Shown here piece by piece: positions 36,801-48,289 of a DNA stretch of 64,000 bases. The notes below the pieces were generated by a model. That model worked only from the letters and a program-made list of their open reading frames with translations. It was not told the DNA's origin and did not search any database. Origin of the DNA: Homalodisca vitripennis (lineage: Eukaryota > Arthropoda > Insecta > Hemiptera > Cicadellidae). Location of the stretch: contig NW_025776832.1 of NCBI RefSeq assembly GCF_021130785.1, positions 1-64,000 on the forward strand, read 5' to 3'. Position 1 is the first letter of the stretch. Every line of letters starts with the position of its first letter. Both the position numbers and the translations under genes were made by a program.

Positions 36801-38060
36801 GTACATCTATTTGGTAAACTATCAATGTCTCCTTAAATATCAACACAAGATAAGTTGAAGAGCTACTGTTTTTATCAATTATCAACTTATCTCAGTAATG
36901 CATGTTTATTGTTCTGTAGTTTCAAGAAGACTTCCCTGTTGATGTCAATGTGGAATCCATTTAGGAGCAGTGGCGAATGATAAAGTACAGAGATTGGAAT
37001 TTTTCAAGTAAAAATACTTTCCTTCATAGGTTCTTTGAGTAATTTTCTGTTAACGTGAATCGTCTTAATGGTACTTTTCAAGAGAATTCCCATCTTAAAT
37101 TGCTTTTCAAAGGTATAAATGATCCAGTGTTTATATTTTTCAGTTCCATATTACACTAATCGTGGATTAGTTGGCTTTTTACGCCCTCAGCAATTTTGAA
37201 ACTAGCGCAACTTTTGAAACATTTATTTATACAAGATCAACTCATAAAATATGGTACCTTTAATATTTCATTAACATTGTGATATCCTTTAAATCAAGTA
37301 TACACGAGTATTGCTATGATCCCAAGAAGATCCTTCTGACACCAGAAGAAGAAAAGAGTTTACTGAGAAGATTTACCATTAATTTTTGTGGAGGATTTTT
37401 TGAATGTGAAAACTACATGTTCAACAATTATATTTCTTTCAATTAATATAACTATCTTAATAGACATTCCAACTTGACATTTTATATTTCATAATTTGTG
37501 TGGAATTTCCTTCCTTTTCTATCCTTTACCAGATAAGTGAATTCAAACAGAACGTTTAACTATTTTAGTGGAAAAGATAGGTCAGGTGAGACCTTTTGAA
37601 CAGAATTGTTCTGATTAGGCATCAGGATAAGTTCTGCTTACATGTTTTTACAGGTCCTGTTGTGTTTATTTTACTTTTTCCTTTCTGAAAGTACCCCTAC
37701 TAGCAGCAATACTAATTCACATGTACTAATTAACAGGAGTCAATGATGGTGAGACTATCGAAGTCACCAGATTATAATATTTAATTTTTCATCTGGCATT
37801 CTTAGTATGTATTCAACGTGGTTCGACAAAAATAAACTACTAAGAAATCAAATTGTAGATGAATTTCGTTTAAATCCACTTGGAAACGTGTGTTTGACAT
37901 AGTAGTAGCAAGGTAATCAGTCAGCAAATTAAGGTATAAAGCATTCTCAAATATGAGACATGTGAGATTGGAACACTTACGTTAATGACACATGTTTCAT
38001 TCATATGCTGCTTACTTTGTTCGTATTCAAACTTCTCATTCTGTTATTCTACGCCTGTTA
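33850..38060. other. A+T-rich non-coding stretch
   Basis: No gene recognised. An 11-bp inverted repeat (AGATAAGTTGA 36848-36858; TCAACTTATCT 36882-36892) is present. Open frames at 35728-36024 (minus) and 36573-36797 (plus) carry no motif. Confidence 0.35.
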
Positions 38061-38417
38061 TACAGGTTGGCGCAGAGAAACGGGAAATTTTGAAATAATC
38101 ATAATAAACCAATGAATTGTACAAACGGCTTTTTAATGCTTAAAATGTGTTGGGTAAGAGTGGAAATTACATGAGAAATGTTGGAAATAACAATAAAGTT
38201 AAATTCACATGTTAAAAAATAACGTCAGTTAAGTGCTGTCCATTGCGCCTAACACATTAATTCAATCGATTTCGAAAACTTTCCAGTCCAGCTCTGTCAG
38301 CCGAGCCGATAAGAGTTCTGTTATCAGTTCAAGGTTAGTCAGGCTACCTAGTCTAACTGTGCGTGTTTCGCTTGTTTTATCAAGTCTGAAAATTGATTTT
38401 TATTAAGTATTATTAAA

Positions 38418-39378
38418 ATGACAGTCTGTGGCGTCTGTAAAAATGTGTCAAATGAAGACAGTGATGTGAAGTGCTCAGGACATTGTGGTTTTGTTTTTCA
38501 TGCGGATTGCATTAAAGGCGAGTATGAGAAGAAAACACGTTCGTCCAAAGAGTTTAAGTGTAAGGACTGCAAGGCGAATTCTTCGCAAGGTATTACAAAG
38601 TCATTAACAGTAGCTTCAAATGTTTTGACTAAGGACTTTCTTCTGTCAGTAATGGAAAGTTTAAAAAAAGAAGTTTTTGCTGAAATGGAAGGTTTCAAGA
38701 AAGAGGTATTTGGCGAAATTGTGTCCTTTAGATTTAATGTAAATGAACTAACAACATCTTTACAATTTTTTTTCTGATAAGATCGATTCTTCCTGTAAAT
38801 TGATGGAACAGTTAAACACTCAGTTTGCCCAGCTTAAGAAAGAAAATGAATAGATAAAAAGTAAAACTGTTGTTCTATCCAGTGAGGTTCGTGAGCTTCG
38901 TGAATGACTAAAAAACCTGGAGCAGTACTCTCGAGTTAATAATGTAGAAATTAACGGTCTGCCAACTACTGTAAAGGATCTGCTCAAGGACTTGGCCGCA
39001 ACTATCGGAGTGGAGGTGCAAGACAGCGACATCTCCGCAGCGCACCGTGTCCCATCCTTCAGGAGGGACCGAGACCCTGCCCTCATTGTACAGTTCACCA
39101 GCAGGACGAAGAAGGAAGAGTGGATCAGCAAGTACCGAACGAAGAGGCCAGCGTTCACAGCTCATCAGGTAAATCAGCGGTTCCCGGCTCAGCGCGTCTA
39201 TATAAACGATCATCTGTCACCCGAGAACAAACAACTCCTCTCCCAGCTTAAGAAAAAATGCCGTGAGATCGGCTACACCTTCGCCTGGTGCAGGGACGCC
39301 AAGTTCTTCGCCAGGAAAGATGAGGGAGGGCCTGTAAAAAGGATCACCAGCTTCGAAGATATTGAAAAGCTAAAGTGA
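38418..39378 (+). pseudogene. LINE ORF1: PHD-like finger plus FP-like domain
   Basis: The first frame (38418-38777) starts MTVCGVCKNVSNEDSDVKC and has the Cys/His spacing of a PHD or zinc-ribbon finger (CGVC, C-GHC, FHADC, CKDC). A predicted coiled-coil of Glu/Lys-rich heptads follows. After a shift in a T run near 38768 and two in-frame stops (about 38851 and 38905), a second frame (38992-39378) has SAAHRVPSF and RVYINDHLS, resembling the C-terminal domain of insect LINE ORF1 proteins similar to the baculovirus FP protein. It likely binds element RNA. It is not a viral gene here: it sits directly upstream of the LINE endonuclease and RT. Confidence 0.75.
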
Positions 39379-39501
39379 AGCTAAGTCAGAGTTTGTTGTT
39401 ATCATGCTAAAGTAGTTTTTTGTTTTCCTCTTATAGTTCAGTTTTCTTTTTTAATTTAAAATTAGATTATTGTATTTTCCTAGCTAACATAAATATTTTT
39501 A

Positions 39502-40235
39502 ATGCCGGAATATTTATTTTTACTAAGTACTTTTTTTGTTGACGAGGAGGGTCATGACTTAGTTTATGCAAATATTAGAAGTTTGAGGAAAAATTTTAAT
39601 AAATTTTTGTTGGAATTAAGTCGATTAAAAACAAAAATCAGTATAATAGTTCTTTGTGAGACTTGGATAAGTAGTGATGAAGTGGGGTTATATCAAATTC
39701 AAGAGTACAATACATATCATTGTTGTAATAATACATATAGAGCAGGTGGAGTGATTTGCTACGTTGATATTCAATTAAGGGTTACCATTTTAGACATTAC
39801 ATTATTAACTGCAGACATGTTAGCATTAAAAATTCAGATGCATAAAACTTTTTTAACGTATTATGTATGTATAGGCTACACAGTTTTCCAGAAAACAATG
39901 TTACGCAGGAATTGCAAACAAAAATAAGTACTTCAGCGAATAATTCCATTTTAATCAGAGACGGGAATATAGACCTACTAGGAGATTCTTTAGCAAGCCA
40001 AAATTATATTACCATGCTAAATGGTTTGGGATTTTCTCAAATCGTAAATTGTCCTACTAGAATAACTTCCCAATCAGGGACTTGCCTTGATCACATTTTT
40101 ATAAGACATAAAAATTTAGAACTTTTTCGTAGTGCAGTTTTTGATATCGCATTGACTGATCATTGTTTACTTGGTTTAAAAATCATGAACACAAAATATG
40201 ATGAAGAGAAAGTAGATAACAATGTTCCATTTTGA
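39502..40235 (+). pseudogene. LINE ORF2 APE-type endonuclease (broken)
   Basis: Motifs of the apurinic-endonuclease-like domain appear in order: YANIRSLRKNFNKFL, IIVLCETWIS (the catalytic Glu), RAGGVICYV, then in a second frame (from 39867) SILIRDGNIDLLGD, a degraded version of the GDFNIDLL box keeping Asp and Asn, then GTCLDHIFIR and the final TDHCLLGL with catalytic Asp-His. One frameshift near 39880-39900 separates the halves. The domain nicks the target DNA to prime reverse transcription. Confidence 0.85.
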
Positions 40236-40349
40236 GACAGTAAATTTGTTATTGACTACAACTTAGTAAAAATTAAACTGCAAAAAGTAACGTTTGCGGA
40301 AGTTTACAAAGAAAATGATGTAAATATAGGTTTTAATATTTTCCATGAT

Positions 40350-42400
40350 ATGTTGTGTAATGTGATAAGTAGTTGTAAAAAATCTGTAAATAGAGTAACC
40401 AAGTTACAAAGAGCTAAAGCCATAACTCCATGGATAAATAACACACTTTTGTCAAAACTAAATAGGAAAAAGCAGCTGTACAAAATTTTTAAACGAATGC
40501 CGTATAACAGAACTTTTAAGGAATACCTTTTTTGTTTTAGTCAAAATCTTAGGAATGAAGTAGATGAAGTAAAAAAGCGTACTATGCAAAAAAAATTTAG
40601 ATTGTAAAGGCGACTCAGCACTTCAATGGAAAATTATTAATGATTTGACAGGAGTTAGCTAGAACAAAAGTATTGATCGAATTGAGTTAGATAATGGAGA
40701 AACCATAACAGACCCGTGCCTTGTTGCTCATGAAATAAACAAACATTTTATTTCGGTGCAAGTAGACTGTACTCAGACCGAGAGTACTCAGATCGGCCAT
40801 ATTGATTTGAGAAACAGATTAGCATCTTTTTTTATAGAACCAACTACATTATTTGAATTGTTGGAAATTACAAAAGGCTTAAAAAATAAGAAATCCTCCG
40901 GATTTGATAATATCAATACGAGTCTTATCAAAGGTATAGCAGAAATAATATATCCTGTTTTAGTTTACATTATCAATCAAAGTTTTAGCAGTGGGATTTT
41001 CCCAAATTAAAGGCATGTGTTGTAATTCCAATATTTAAGAAAGGAACTTCAATAAAACTGGACAACCTGCGTCCCATCAGCCTTTTATCGGTTTTCTCTA
41101 AAATTTTTGAAAAAATAATGAAATTAAGGCTTGTAAAGTATTTTAATGATTTCAGTTTTTTTAGCCCAAATCAATACGGTTTCAGAAAAGGTAAATCGAC
41201 GGAAGACGCCCTTGTTAATGTAACGGATTTAATTTATAATAGTTTAAATTGTAGTAATAAATCGACCGGTTTATTTATTGATTTTAGGAAAGCTTTTGAT
41301 TTGGTAAATCATGAAAATTAACCAAAATGGAGGCCGCGGGTGTGAGGGGAGTGGCTCTCAGCTGGTTCCGTTGTTTTCTCACGGGCCGGGAGCAGCGAGT
41401 CCGAGTGGGCGAGTGTCTTAGTGAGCCGCTACCCGTCACAGCCGGGGTTCCCCAAGGATCTGTAATTTCTGCTACATTGTTTTAATTTTTATAAATGACA
41501 TGTTAGAGATAAATTTTAAAGGAAATCCCAGTGCTTTTGCAGACGACGTGGCTCTTTTCTTCAAATAAAAATATCGAAACCTTATCTAATGACATGACTG
41601 ACGATTTGAGGTCACTTAGAAAATGTTGTTCAATAAATAAAATGTTCATTAATGTTAATAAGATAAAGTATGTCAATTTCGACTTTAAGGGATTTGACTT
41701 GGTAACAGATTTAAAATATCACGATACGGATTGTTTAATGGTAAATTGTTGTTACGATAACATCACTAAAGTGCCGACTTTCAAATATCTAGGAGTAACA
41801 TTAGACGAAAAATTAATTTGGGAGTCACATATTAAAGAAATTTTGTCAAAATTAAAATCATCGATTAGGAAATTCTACTTTTTGAAAAATTGTTGCTCCA
41901 CAGACCTATTAAGATCTTTATAGTTTGCTTTAATGGATTCTAGAATGCAACACGGATTAGTTTGTTGGGGAGGGACATATAAGTATTTAATAGACAAATT
42001 AAGGGTTGTTCAAAATCACTTTCTACGAATAATACTAGGTAAGAAAAAGAGAAACAGTTCTTTTCCATTGTATGTAGATTTAAAAATACTGCCTATTTAA
42101 CATCTTTGCGTATTTAAGGTTCTAAAGTTATTTTATTTACGGAGTGGGAATACCGGAACGACTGATCTTTTATATGCAACTAGAAGTATAAATAGAAGAA
42201 ATTTCAGAACTCATAAAGTAAATAAATCATTTTTTAAATATTCTTTTATGTATAGTGGACCATCATTTTTTAATAGATTACCTCAACATATTAAAGACAC
42301 TAATAATATTAAGTATTTTAGTCTGAAAGTAAAATTTTGGTTGTTTGGTCATCACAATATTGCGTTTTTAAAAACAGATGTTGGCCTAAATGCTTAACTA
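40350..42400 (+). pseudogene. LINE ORF2 reverse transcriptase and C-terminal region (broken)
   Basis: Blocks visible in order: KKSSGFDNINTSLIK, LRPISLLSVFSKIFEKIM, FRKGKSTEDAL, the first catalytic Asp in GLFIDFRKAFDLVNH, a frameshift near 41320, GVRGVALSWFRCFLTGR, GVPQGSV, AFADDVALFF with the catalytic Asp pair at 41542-41547, and VPTFKYLGVTLDEKLIW. The C-terminal part (to about 42396) includes MQHGLVCWGGTYK and GPSFFNRLPQHIK, typical of this LINE group. Stops and shifts occur near 40605, 41010, 41320, 41483-41520 and 41922. Inactive. Confidence 0.87.
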
Positions 42401-42979
42401 TTTCTTTTTAATGTAAATAATATTTTAAGAACTTTTTTGTTTTAGTATAATTAGCTGTCCCTTCATATTTTGTAATCTGAGTAATGCATAATTTGTATAC
42501 TGTAGTTTTAGTTAGTTTTGTATAAGTCTTAACTCATGGAATAGAGTCAGCTAAGTCTGACAGACGCCACAGAGTGCGGCTTAACTGGCAGCAACATGAA
42601 CATTAGACCTGGACTCAAGAAGTAACTTTGTTTTTATATTTTTGTTTTAACTGACCACATTATTTGTAAAAGTGGTCAGTCATTCCAGAGTTTTTTTAAG
42701 TTTTGTTAACCATGTGTATTTTATTATTGGAATAAATCATTATTTTCATATATCATAATGGCGTCGGAACACTCGTTGTGCAGCTGTTACACTATCGCCA
42801 TTTTTTTTAATACGCACTCACGGCAACGGCACGCTCCGCACCACTCCACTGTTCCATCTGAACTAAATGACCGTTACTACTTGGCATCATGACTACCGAC
42901 CCCCACCCCTACGAGACTTGCAGATGTACCAACAACAACTTCAAAATTTCCCGTTTCTCTGCGCCACCCTGTACCATTG

Positions 42980-43677
42980 AAACATGTAGTAATCTCCAAT
43001 GCTATTTTGTTGGACACTTTTCATTTGAATCATTATTTATTAATTCATTTATATAAATAAACAAAATTTGGTTGGCGTATGCTTATATACTTTTAATTTG
43101 TTTTTTTTTCATTTTACTGAATTTTATACAGAACTTAAATTTTTTAGTAGAAAATAAATGAAATTCTGTAGCATAGCCACTAAAGTATAGGTTTTAATGT
43201 TAAATTAAAACTCTAACACTCTCGACAAAGATGTAGCGAATAATAAACAGCAGTATATATTTAGTATAACGCGTATTTCACATGAATTAGTTTCAATTTT
43301 TATTAAAGAGAATCAAGATAAAAATAATCATGACTAGGCAAAAGTTACACTATATAACGATATTGCAAGAACTTCTACAATTTTTAAAATAAGATTTTTG
43401 CGCAAACCCATAATATTATATTGTAACCGAGTTTTAAATGTGACAACGTGCAGTCAGGGACGTGATGGTCCGCTGGGACGTGTTCCGGTGCAATCACGTC
43501 TCACTGTGCTCTCGGTATCCATTGCTCTGCAAAATATTTGCTTTGTTACCATGGATTTCAAAAATAAAAATGTTCTAAGATCGATTGTATAATTAATATT
43601 ATTACTCATTAAACTTTAAATTTAAATACGAGGTACTCGTATGTACCAACTAATGAGTTTCTAGTTGTTGCGATATG

Positions 43678-43680
<3 letters not shown>
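42980..43680. other. stretch without recognisable gene
   Basis: A short richer patch at 43440-43520 gives a small open frame (43398-43592) with no motif. Nothing else seen. Confidence 0.35.

Positions 43681-43767
<87 letters not shown>
43681..43767. repeat. (AT)n microsatellite, 87 bp
   Basis: Uninterrupted AT dinucleotides; a self-complementary tract likely to vary in length between individuals. Confidence 0.97.
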
Positions 43768-43768
<1 letters not shown>

Positions 43769-44493
43769 CATCAAAATTAAAATGAAAACATTAATAGTAT
43801 CACTGAGTACGCATCACTAAAACTTTGAGTTTATTTACGTGTTTTCTGTTAACTTATGCCATAGAGGCAGTGGTTTTCAAAAAGCAAGAATCATGATATC
43901 ATTATATTCTGATGACATATGATTGAAATTCATTCTTGCCATAATTAATATTTTGGTAAAAGTTGTATAAAGGCAACATAAGGGTAAAATGTATTGTATG
44001 TTAAATAAAATATAAAAACGTTTAAATTTATGCAACGATAAAGATATGTATAATGTCCGTGAACGATTTCAATACACGACAGTAATGTTGATATCTTCAC
44101 AACTAACTGTGCCTTTCATTAAGTTTACAAAACAGTTTTATTTATATGCAGTAAGTGTATCTTAAGGTTAGATATACTTCATAAATTATAATTTTAAGAA
44201 CAGAGTATGATTTTCTTACTTAAAAACTGTTGAATTGGCAGTTAAAGATAAGAACTACTACGGTTAACCACCTCCGTTCCAGGTGTCTGGTATAAATTAT
44301 GTGTCACTAAATTGATCGATTTCAAGTACGAATTATATACTCTGTGACACAAAATTGCATTGCAAATCAATTATATTCTATGATGTATAAATACTCTTAA
44401 AGTGTGATAAACAAATATTGAATGCATGCTGTTTCCAATAAAAATTAGCTTTAAGCTTTCATCTAAAACTGATGTTGGTACTCAAGACATTGT

Positions 44494-44610
44494 AGAGAAA
44501 TTTTCTAACAAAGTTTTCTAACTTACTGTTGGCGGAGAAAATTTCTAACAGTTTTATCACTTACTGTTGGCGGAGAACGTTTTTAACAAAGTTTTCTCAC
44601 TTGCTGTTGT
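44494..44610. repeat. 38-40-bp tandem repeat, about 2.8 copies
   Basis: The words CTTACTGTTGGCGGAGAA and TTTCTAACA(AAG)TTTTCTCAC alternate; TTACTGTTGGCGGAGAA starts recur after 38 bases and a TTGCTGTTG start after another 40. The outer copies are partial. Confidence 0.75.
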
Positions 44611-44700
44611 TACAGTTCTTGTTCTTCGTCCAACTTTTCTTCTTACTAAGACCTCCAGCCTCATTTACCTTAAGCAGTTGTAGATTTAGGAACATTTATG

Positions 44701-44708
44701 TGACGTCA
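44701..44708. promoter_or_regulatory. perfect TGACGTCA (CRE-type) site
   Basis: An 8-bp palindrome matching the ATF/CREB consensus. No adjacent gene is recognised, so function is unknown and chance occurrence is possible. Confidence 0.3.
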
Positions 44709-44949
44709 TAAAAGATTACGACGTTTAATGACCTTCACGGTGTTATGTTTGGCTGTAGTGGAGTATCGAAATATACAACAGAACGTAATTTTGACCCTGT
44801 TTCTTCTTTGAACTAAGAGGCACCTATACACTAGGTTTTAACGCTATTAGTATATTTACAACTGGCCAATTTACTTACGGCCTTGACTAGTGACCCTTGT
44901 TGGAAAATCGAAAATTATAACAAGTACTGAATACATACCCTGCAAGTGT

Positions 44950-45400
44950 CCCTGTTCACTAAAAACTCGGTGGATTATTCCGCTTTATGTATAACCAATA
45001 TCGTATAGTATTCATCTGTATAGCTACATTGGTTGATTACACATTTCTTAGTACTAAAACTATCATAGAAATTCTCTGTTTGCAACTTTTGATGGATTAC
45101 ACTGCTCATAATACTAAAATTACAAGCTTATTTCTCAATTTTATAAATCTCGGTGTATTGCACCATTTTAAGTAGATTAATACATAAAGTTACACCGACA
45201 CGTTGGTCTATATATTGAAAGAAGTAAGCAAACAAGCATAATGCAAACATCAGAGAATCACTCTGTTTAACAACTCTATATGGATTACTCCGTTCTAGTA
45301 CTAAAGCTATCAGAGTACTCCTCTGATTAGCTTTTCTCAGTGTATTACATCGTGCACTAGTAGATATAAAACTTCGAGAATACGCTTGTATAATAATTTT
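44950..45400. repeat. diverged tandem repeat of about 61 bp
   Basis: A word of the form TGGATTAC/TGTATTAC recurs at 44971, about 45034, 45093, 45154, 45281 and 45341, with spacings near 60-63 (127 between two of them, equal to two units). After it, most units show AGTACTAAA(A/G)CTATCA and a CTCTG.TT word. Copies are strongly diverged, so the array is old. Confidence 0.55.
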
Positions 45401-45539
45401 AATTTACTCCCAAACCAAATTACCGACTTATCTCTTCTACCTACTACGTCGCCGTTCTATTACGTCCAAAAATTGTGTAATTCTCCTCGCTACTTCATGC
45501 TACAAGCCTACAGCTACCGTACAATCAATCTCTACCTAC

Positions 45540-45735
45540 AATCTGAATCACTTTCGGCCAGGGAGCCAGGCTCTGTCCTCCCTCCCCCCTCTCACTCAGA
45601 CCGCGAGGTTAGGGTGGCAGAGTCCTCACCAGCCCCCGACATGTACCTGACAGAACACGTGTACTTTCTTGTCCGCACCGGTCGTTATATCGGCTCCTCT
45701 ACTGTATCCTCCGATACCTTTAATTCTACATAAAC
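45540..45735 (+). other. G+C-rich open frame, unidentified
   Basis: The 3' half of the frame 45386-45733 is much richer in G+C than its flanks and rich in Ser/Pro/Glu. I recognise no domain, splice pattern or neighbour exon. It may be an exon or a repeat fragment. Confidence 0.25.
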
Positions 45736-45847
45736 TATTTTCTTAAGGAATAAAGTTTAATGTGTTTAATTGTTTTTATATTAGAAATCATTCAGTAAAG
45801 TTCCATTATATATTTTCAACCCCTACAAACTTATGTACAACATTTTC

Positions 45848-45950
45848 AAGTCACTGGGATCTTTTTGTCAAAAGCTCTCGAACAGATGCATAGAGAGACA
45901 TGCGGATGGTCAGACGGACATGTTGCATGACACACAGGTAAAGACACGAT
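45848..45950 (+). repeat. dispersed repeat copy with TCAGACGGACA tail
   Basis: TTTCAAGTCACTGGGATC, a TGTCAAAAGCTCTCGAACAGA segment and TCAGACGGACATG follow the same order as the copies at 1388, 32388 and 57069. Confidence 0.5.
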
Positions 45951-47237
45951 TGTAAGGACTAGTCGAGTACTCGTAATAAAGAGCAAACGTTATAACAGCA
46001 ATTGCTCAAAATACCTCTCTCCTTACACATGCATTTATTGACTCTACTTCATAATTGATGACCCTTCTCGTTCTCTGTGGAATCATTTCATTTCTCCTCT
46101 ATAAACTATTCATACACTTAAAGTCTGCTTGTTTTTCGTTTAATAATACACAAGCTAATGTTGTAAAACATAACCAATGTAGATCTACATGTATGTTCTA
46201 ATAGATAACTCCGGTATAAATAATATTTTCTCTTTAGTATAGGTGGAATCCCGAAATTACAAATTTGTACTGCAAATTCACTGAACGTGTTGTAAGTGTT
46301 CATGCAAACAAACAACTTTATGCAAGTCCGTTCACCGAACATGAAAAAGGAAGTAAGCAATTCAGGGATAAATTGTGAAAGCGTACTTTTGCTGAAAACA
46401 AACAGTTTAGATTGTACGGTAAAATTCAAACTGAAACTCATTAAACAACTACTCTTGTTATTAGAAATTTAAACTTGGTGGTAATTATACGGAAGGCCAA
46501 GTCTAAGTTTATAATTGTTTTTCTAAAGTTATCAATGTTAATTACAGCAGGTGTAGTTTTTTGAGACATTTTACTATCACATTACAATTTAACTTAAAAC
46601 ATATTAAGAACTCTTCAATTTTTTTACTATTTTATAAATTAAAAATGTCAGATTTATAAAATTCCATTTTATTTCAAGTTTGTATTGACGATGGAAGGTT
46701 TGAAAAAATAACAGGATTTCAAACATTTTCCTTCGCTAGATGTTACATATAACACCATCTGTTGTAACATATAACGATATTAAATGTCAGAAATCCTATT
46801 GCCCATTCCATTTTAATTTGTATGGAAAGTTATTATTGTTTAATGAAAAAATTTGATTCTTCTATTTATTATGCGTATGCCCAGTAGAGATTCTAGAAAT
46901 ATAGATGTCAGAGATTATAGATCAGACTACATACTCCGGATTTGGATCTCTCAGAGTAAAGGTCTTCGCTGGAATACTTATATCTGTTGTTTATTACCTG
47001 ACAGGTCGTGATCATGCAAAACTCTGTCCAATGAGACTCTGCTAAATACGATGAGCTGAAAAAATAGGGACCGACGTTCCTTTCGTGCACAAACTCCAGT
47101 CAGCTCAGGAATCTTCCAGGCCATATATGAATGGAATATGCTGGTTGCCTTGATTGCGATACCTAGAAGCTTAATCCAAACAACGGGGGTATACTTATCG
47201 TGGTTTCAAACCTTGGTCTCTTGAGATCTACAGTCCC

Positions 47238-47267
47238 TAATCTACAGTCTCTTGAGACTGTAGATTA
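47238..47267. repeat. perfect 14-bp inverted repeat with 2-base centre
   Basis: TAATCTACAGTCTC (47238-47251), TT, then GAGACTGTAGATTA (47254-47267). Just upstream, GGTCTCTTGAGATCTACAGTC (from about 47215) repeats part of the same words, suggesting slippage or template-switch origin. Confidence 0.9.
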
Positions 47268-48249
47268 TAACTCCATAAACATGTTGAAACATAGTATAAC
47301 CCACCTCGATATTGGTGGATCCAAGGGAAACAGGATATATATTTTATTCTGTGACCCCCACTGCCAATATTTTGAAAAAGAACGTTTTTATGGAAACATT
47401 TAATCATCTCGTATATATCATAAGTTAACAACAAACATAAAATTTCATACAACTTACTGACAGTAGATTAGGTACATATTTTCTATAAGTTGTATGTTTT
47501 GTTGTTCGTTGGAAAATTGCTTGCTACAATAAAAATGATACAAAAAAACAAAGTTCTCCCGTCGAAAACCAGCACTGGATCCATCGATGCTTCACAACAC
47601 ACAAGTTTCTTCTGGTTAACGAAACAACATCGTTCAGAAGGTTTCAATGTGGCATGTATTACATTTAATGATCCTGTACGAACATCTAGAACCATGACCT
47701 AATTCTTAATCCTAATTCCCCATTAACATACAAAAGAACAACTTAACGAAAAATTTGAAGATATTCAACATAGTTTTGCTGAGATTCAGAGAATTGTGCC
47801 ATTCTACAAAGGATCCAAGTTTCTTGTAGTAATGACACTGTTGTAATATGCATCCAAATAGAGCTAAAAATAATTCTTTAAAGGTAGAATTTTATCCAAC
47901 GAGTTTGTTTGGGAATCAATCTAAAATTTTGAATTTTCTTTAAATAGAAATTATATGAGAGTTTAAATATGCCTTTTGGAAAGCAGGATATGATGAACCT
48001 ATCGTTCATTGATAGAATAAATCAAAACTAACAATAGGTTTCGACATCTGCCAATTAATACGTCATTATTAAAACTGAACTACAGAATAAAGATTATACT
48101 ACGTCTGCACTCACCGTCTAACCAAATAGAACTGATCAGAGACCAATAGTAAATGGTTGATCGTCACGGCAGAACATGATAGCGGCAAGAAAGGGAAGAA
48201 ACAGGAGGGTGCTTTTTTACTATTGATTCATTAAAATTTTAAGTCTAAG

Positions 48250-48250
<1 letters not shown>

Positions 48251-48287
<37 letters not shown>
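48251..48287. repeat. (AT)n microsatellite
   Basis: About 18 AT dinucleotides. Confidence 0.95.

Positions 48288-48289
<2 letters not shown>

Larger units (their letters stand above)
38290..42750 (+). mobile_element. non-LTR retrotransposon (jockey/CR1-like), decayed
   Basis: Two-ORF LINE on the plus strand inside the DNA transposon. ORF1 (38418-39378) has an N-terminal PHD-like zinc finger and a C-terminal FP-like domain. ORF2 (39502-42400) has an APE-type endonuclease, reverse transcriptase and the usual C-terminal region. Both are interrupted by several frameshifts and stops. The 3' end is near 42750, after an AATAAATCATTATTTTC segment. The exact 5' end and target duplication were not found. 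Clade assignment rests on architecture only. Confidence 0.85.
38063..42971. mobile_element. TA-flanked DNA transposon with 32-bp TIRs, split by a LINE
   Basis: The left end CAGGTTGGCGCAGAGAAACG... (38063-38094) and the right end ...GCGCCACCCTG (42940-42971) are 32-bp inverted repeats with one mismatch (T/G at the fifth base). Both are flanked by TA (38061-38062 and 42972-42973), the target duplication of Tc1/mariner-type transposons. The element's own sequence seems to be only about 38063-38290 and 42756-42971; the middle is a LINE. No transposase frame is visible in the outer parts, so it is either non-autonomous or was gutted. Confidence 0.85.

Noticed and set aside
38992..39378. Integrated baculovirus FP gene
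   Set aside because: The FP-like domain is a usual part of insect LINE ORF1 proteins and is followed directly by LINE endonuclease and RT.
47483..47702. Overlapping genes on both strands
   Set aside because: Mirror open frames of equal length with no recognised family; likely chance.
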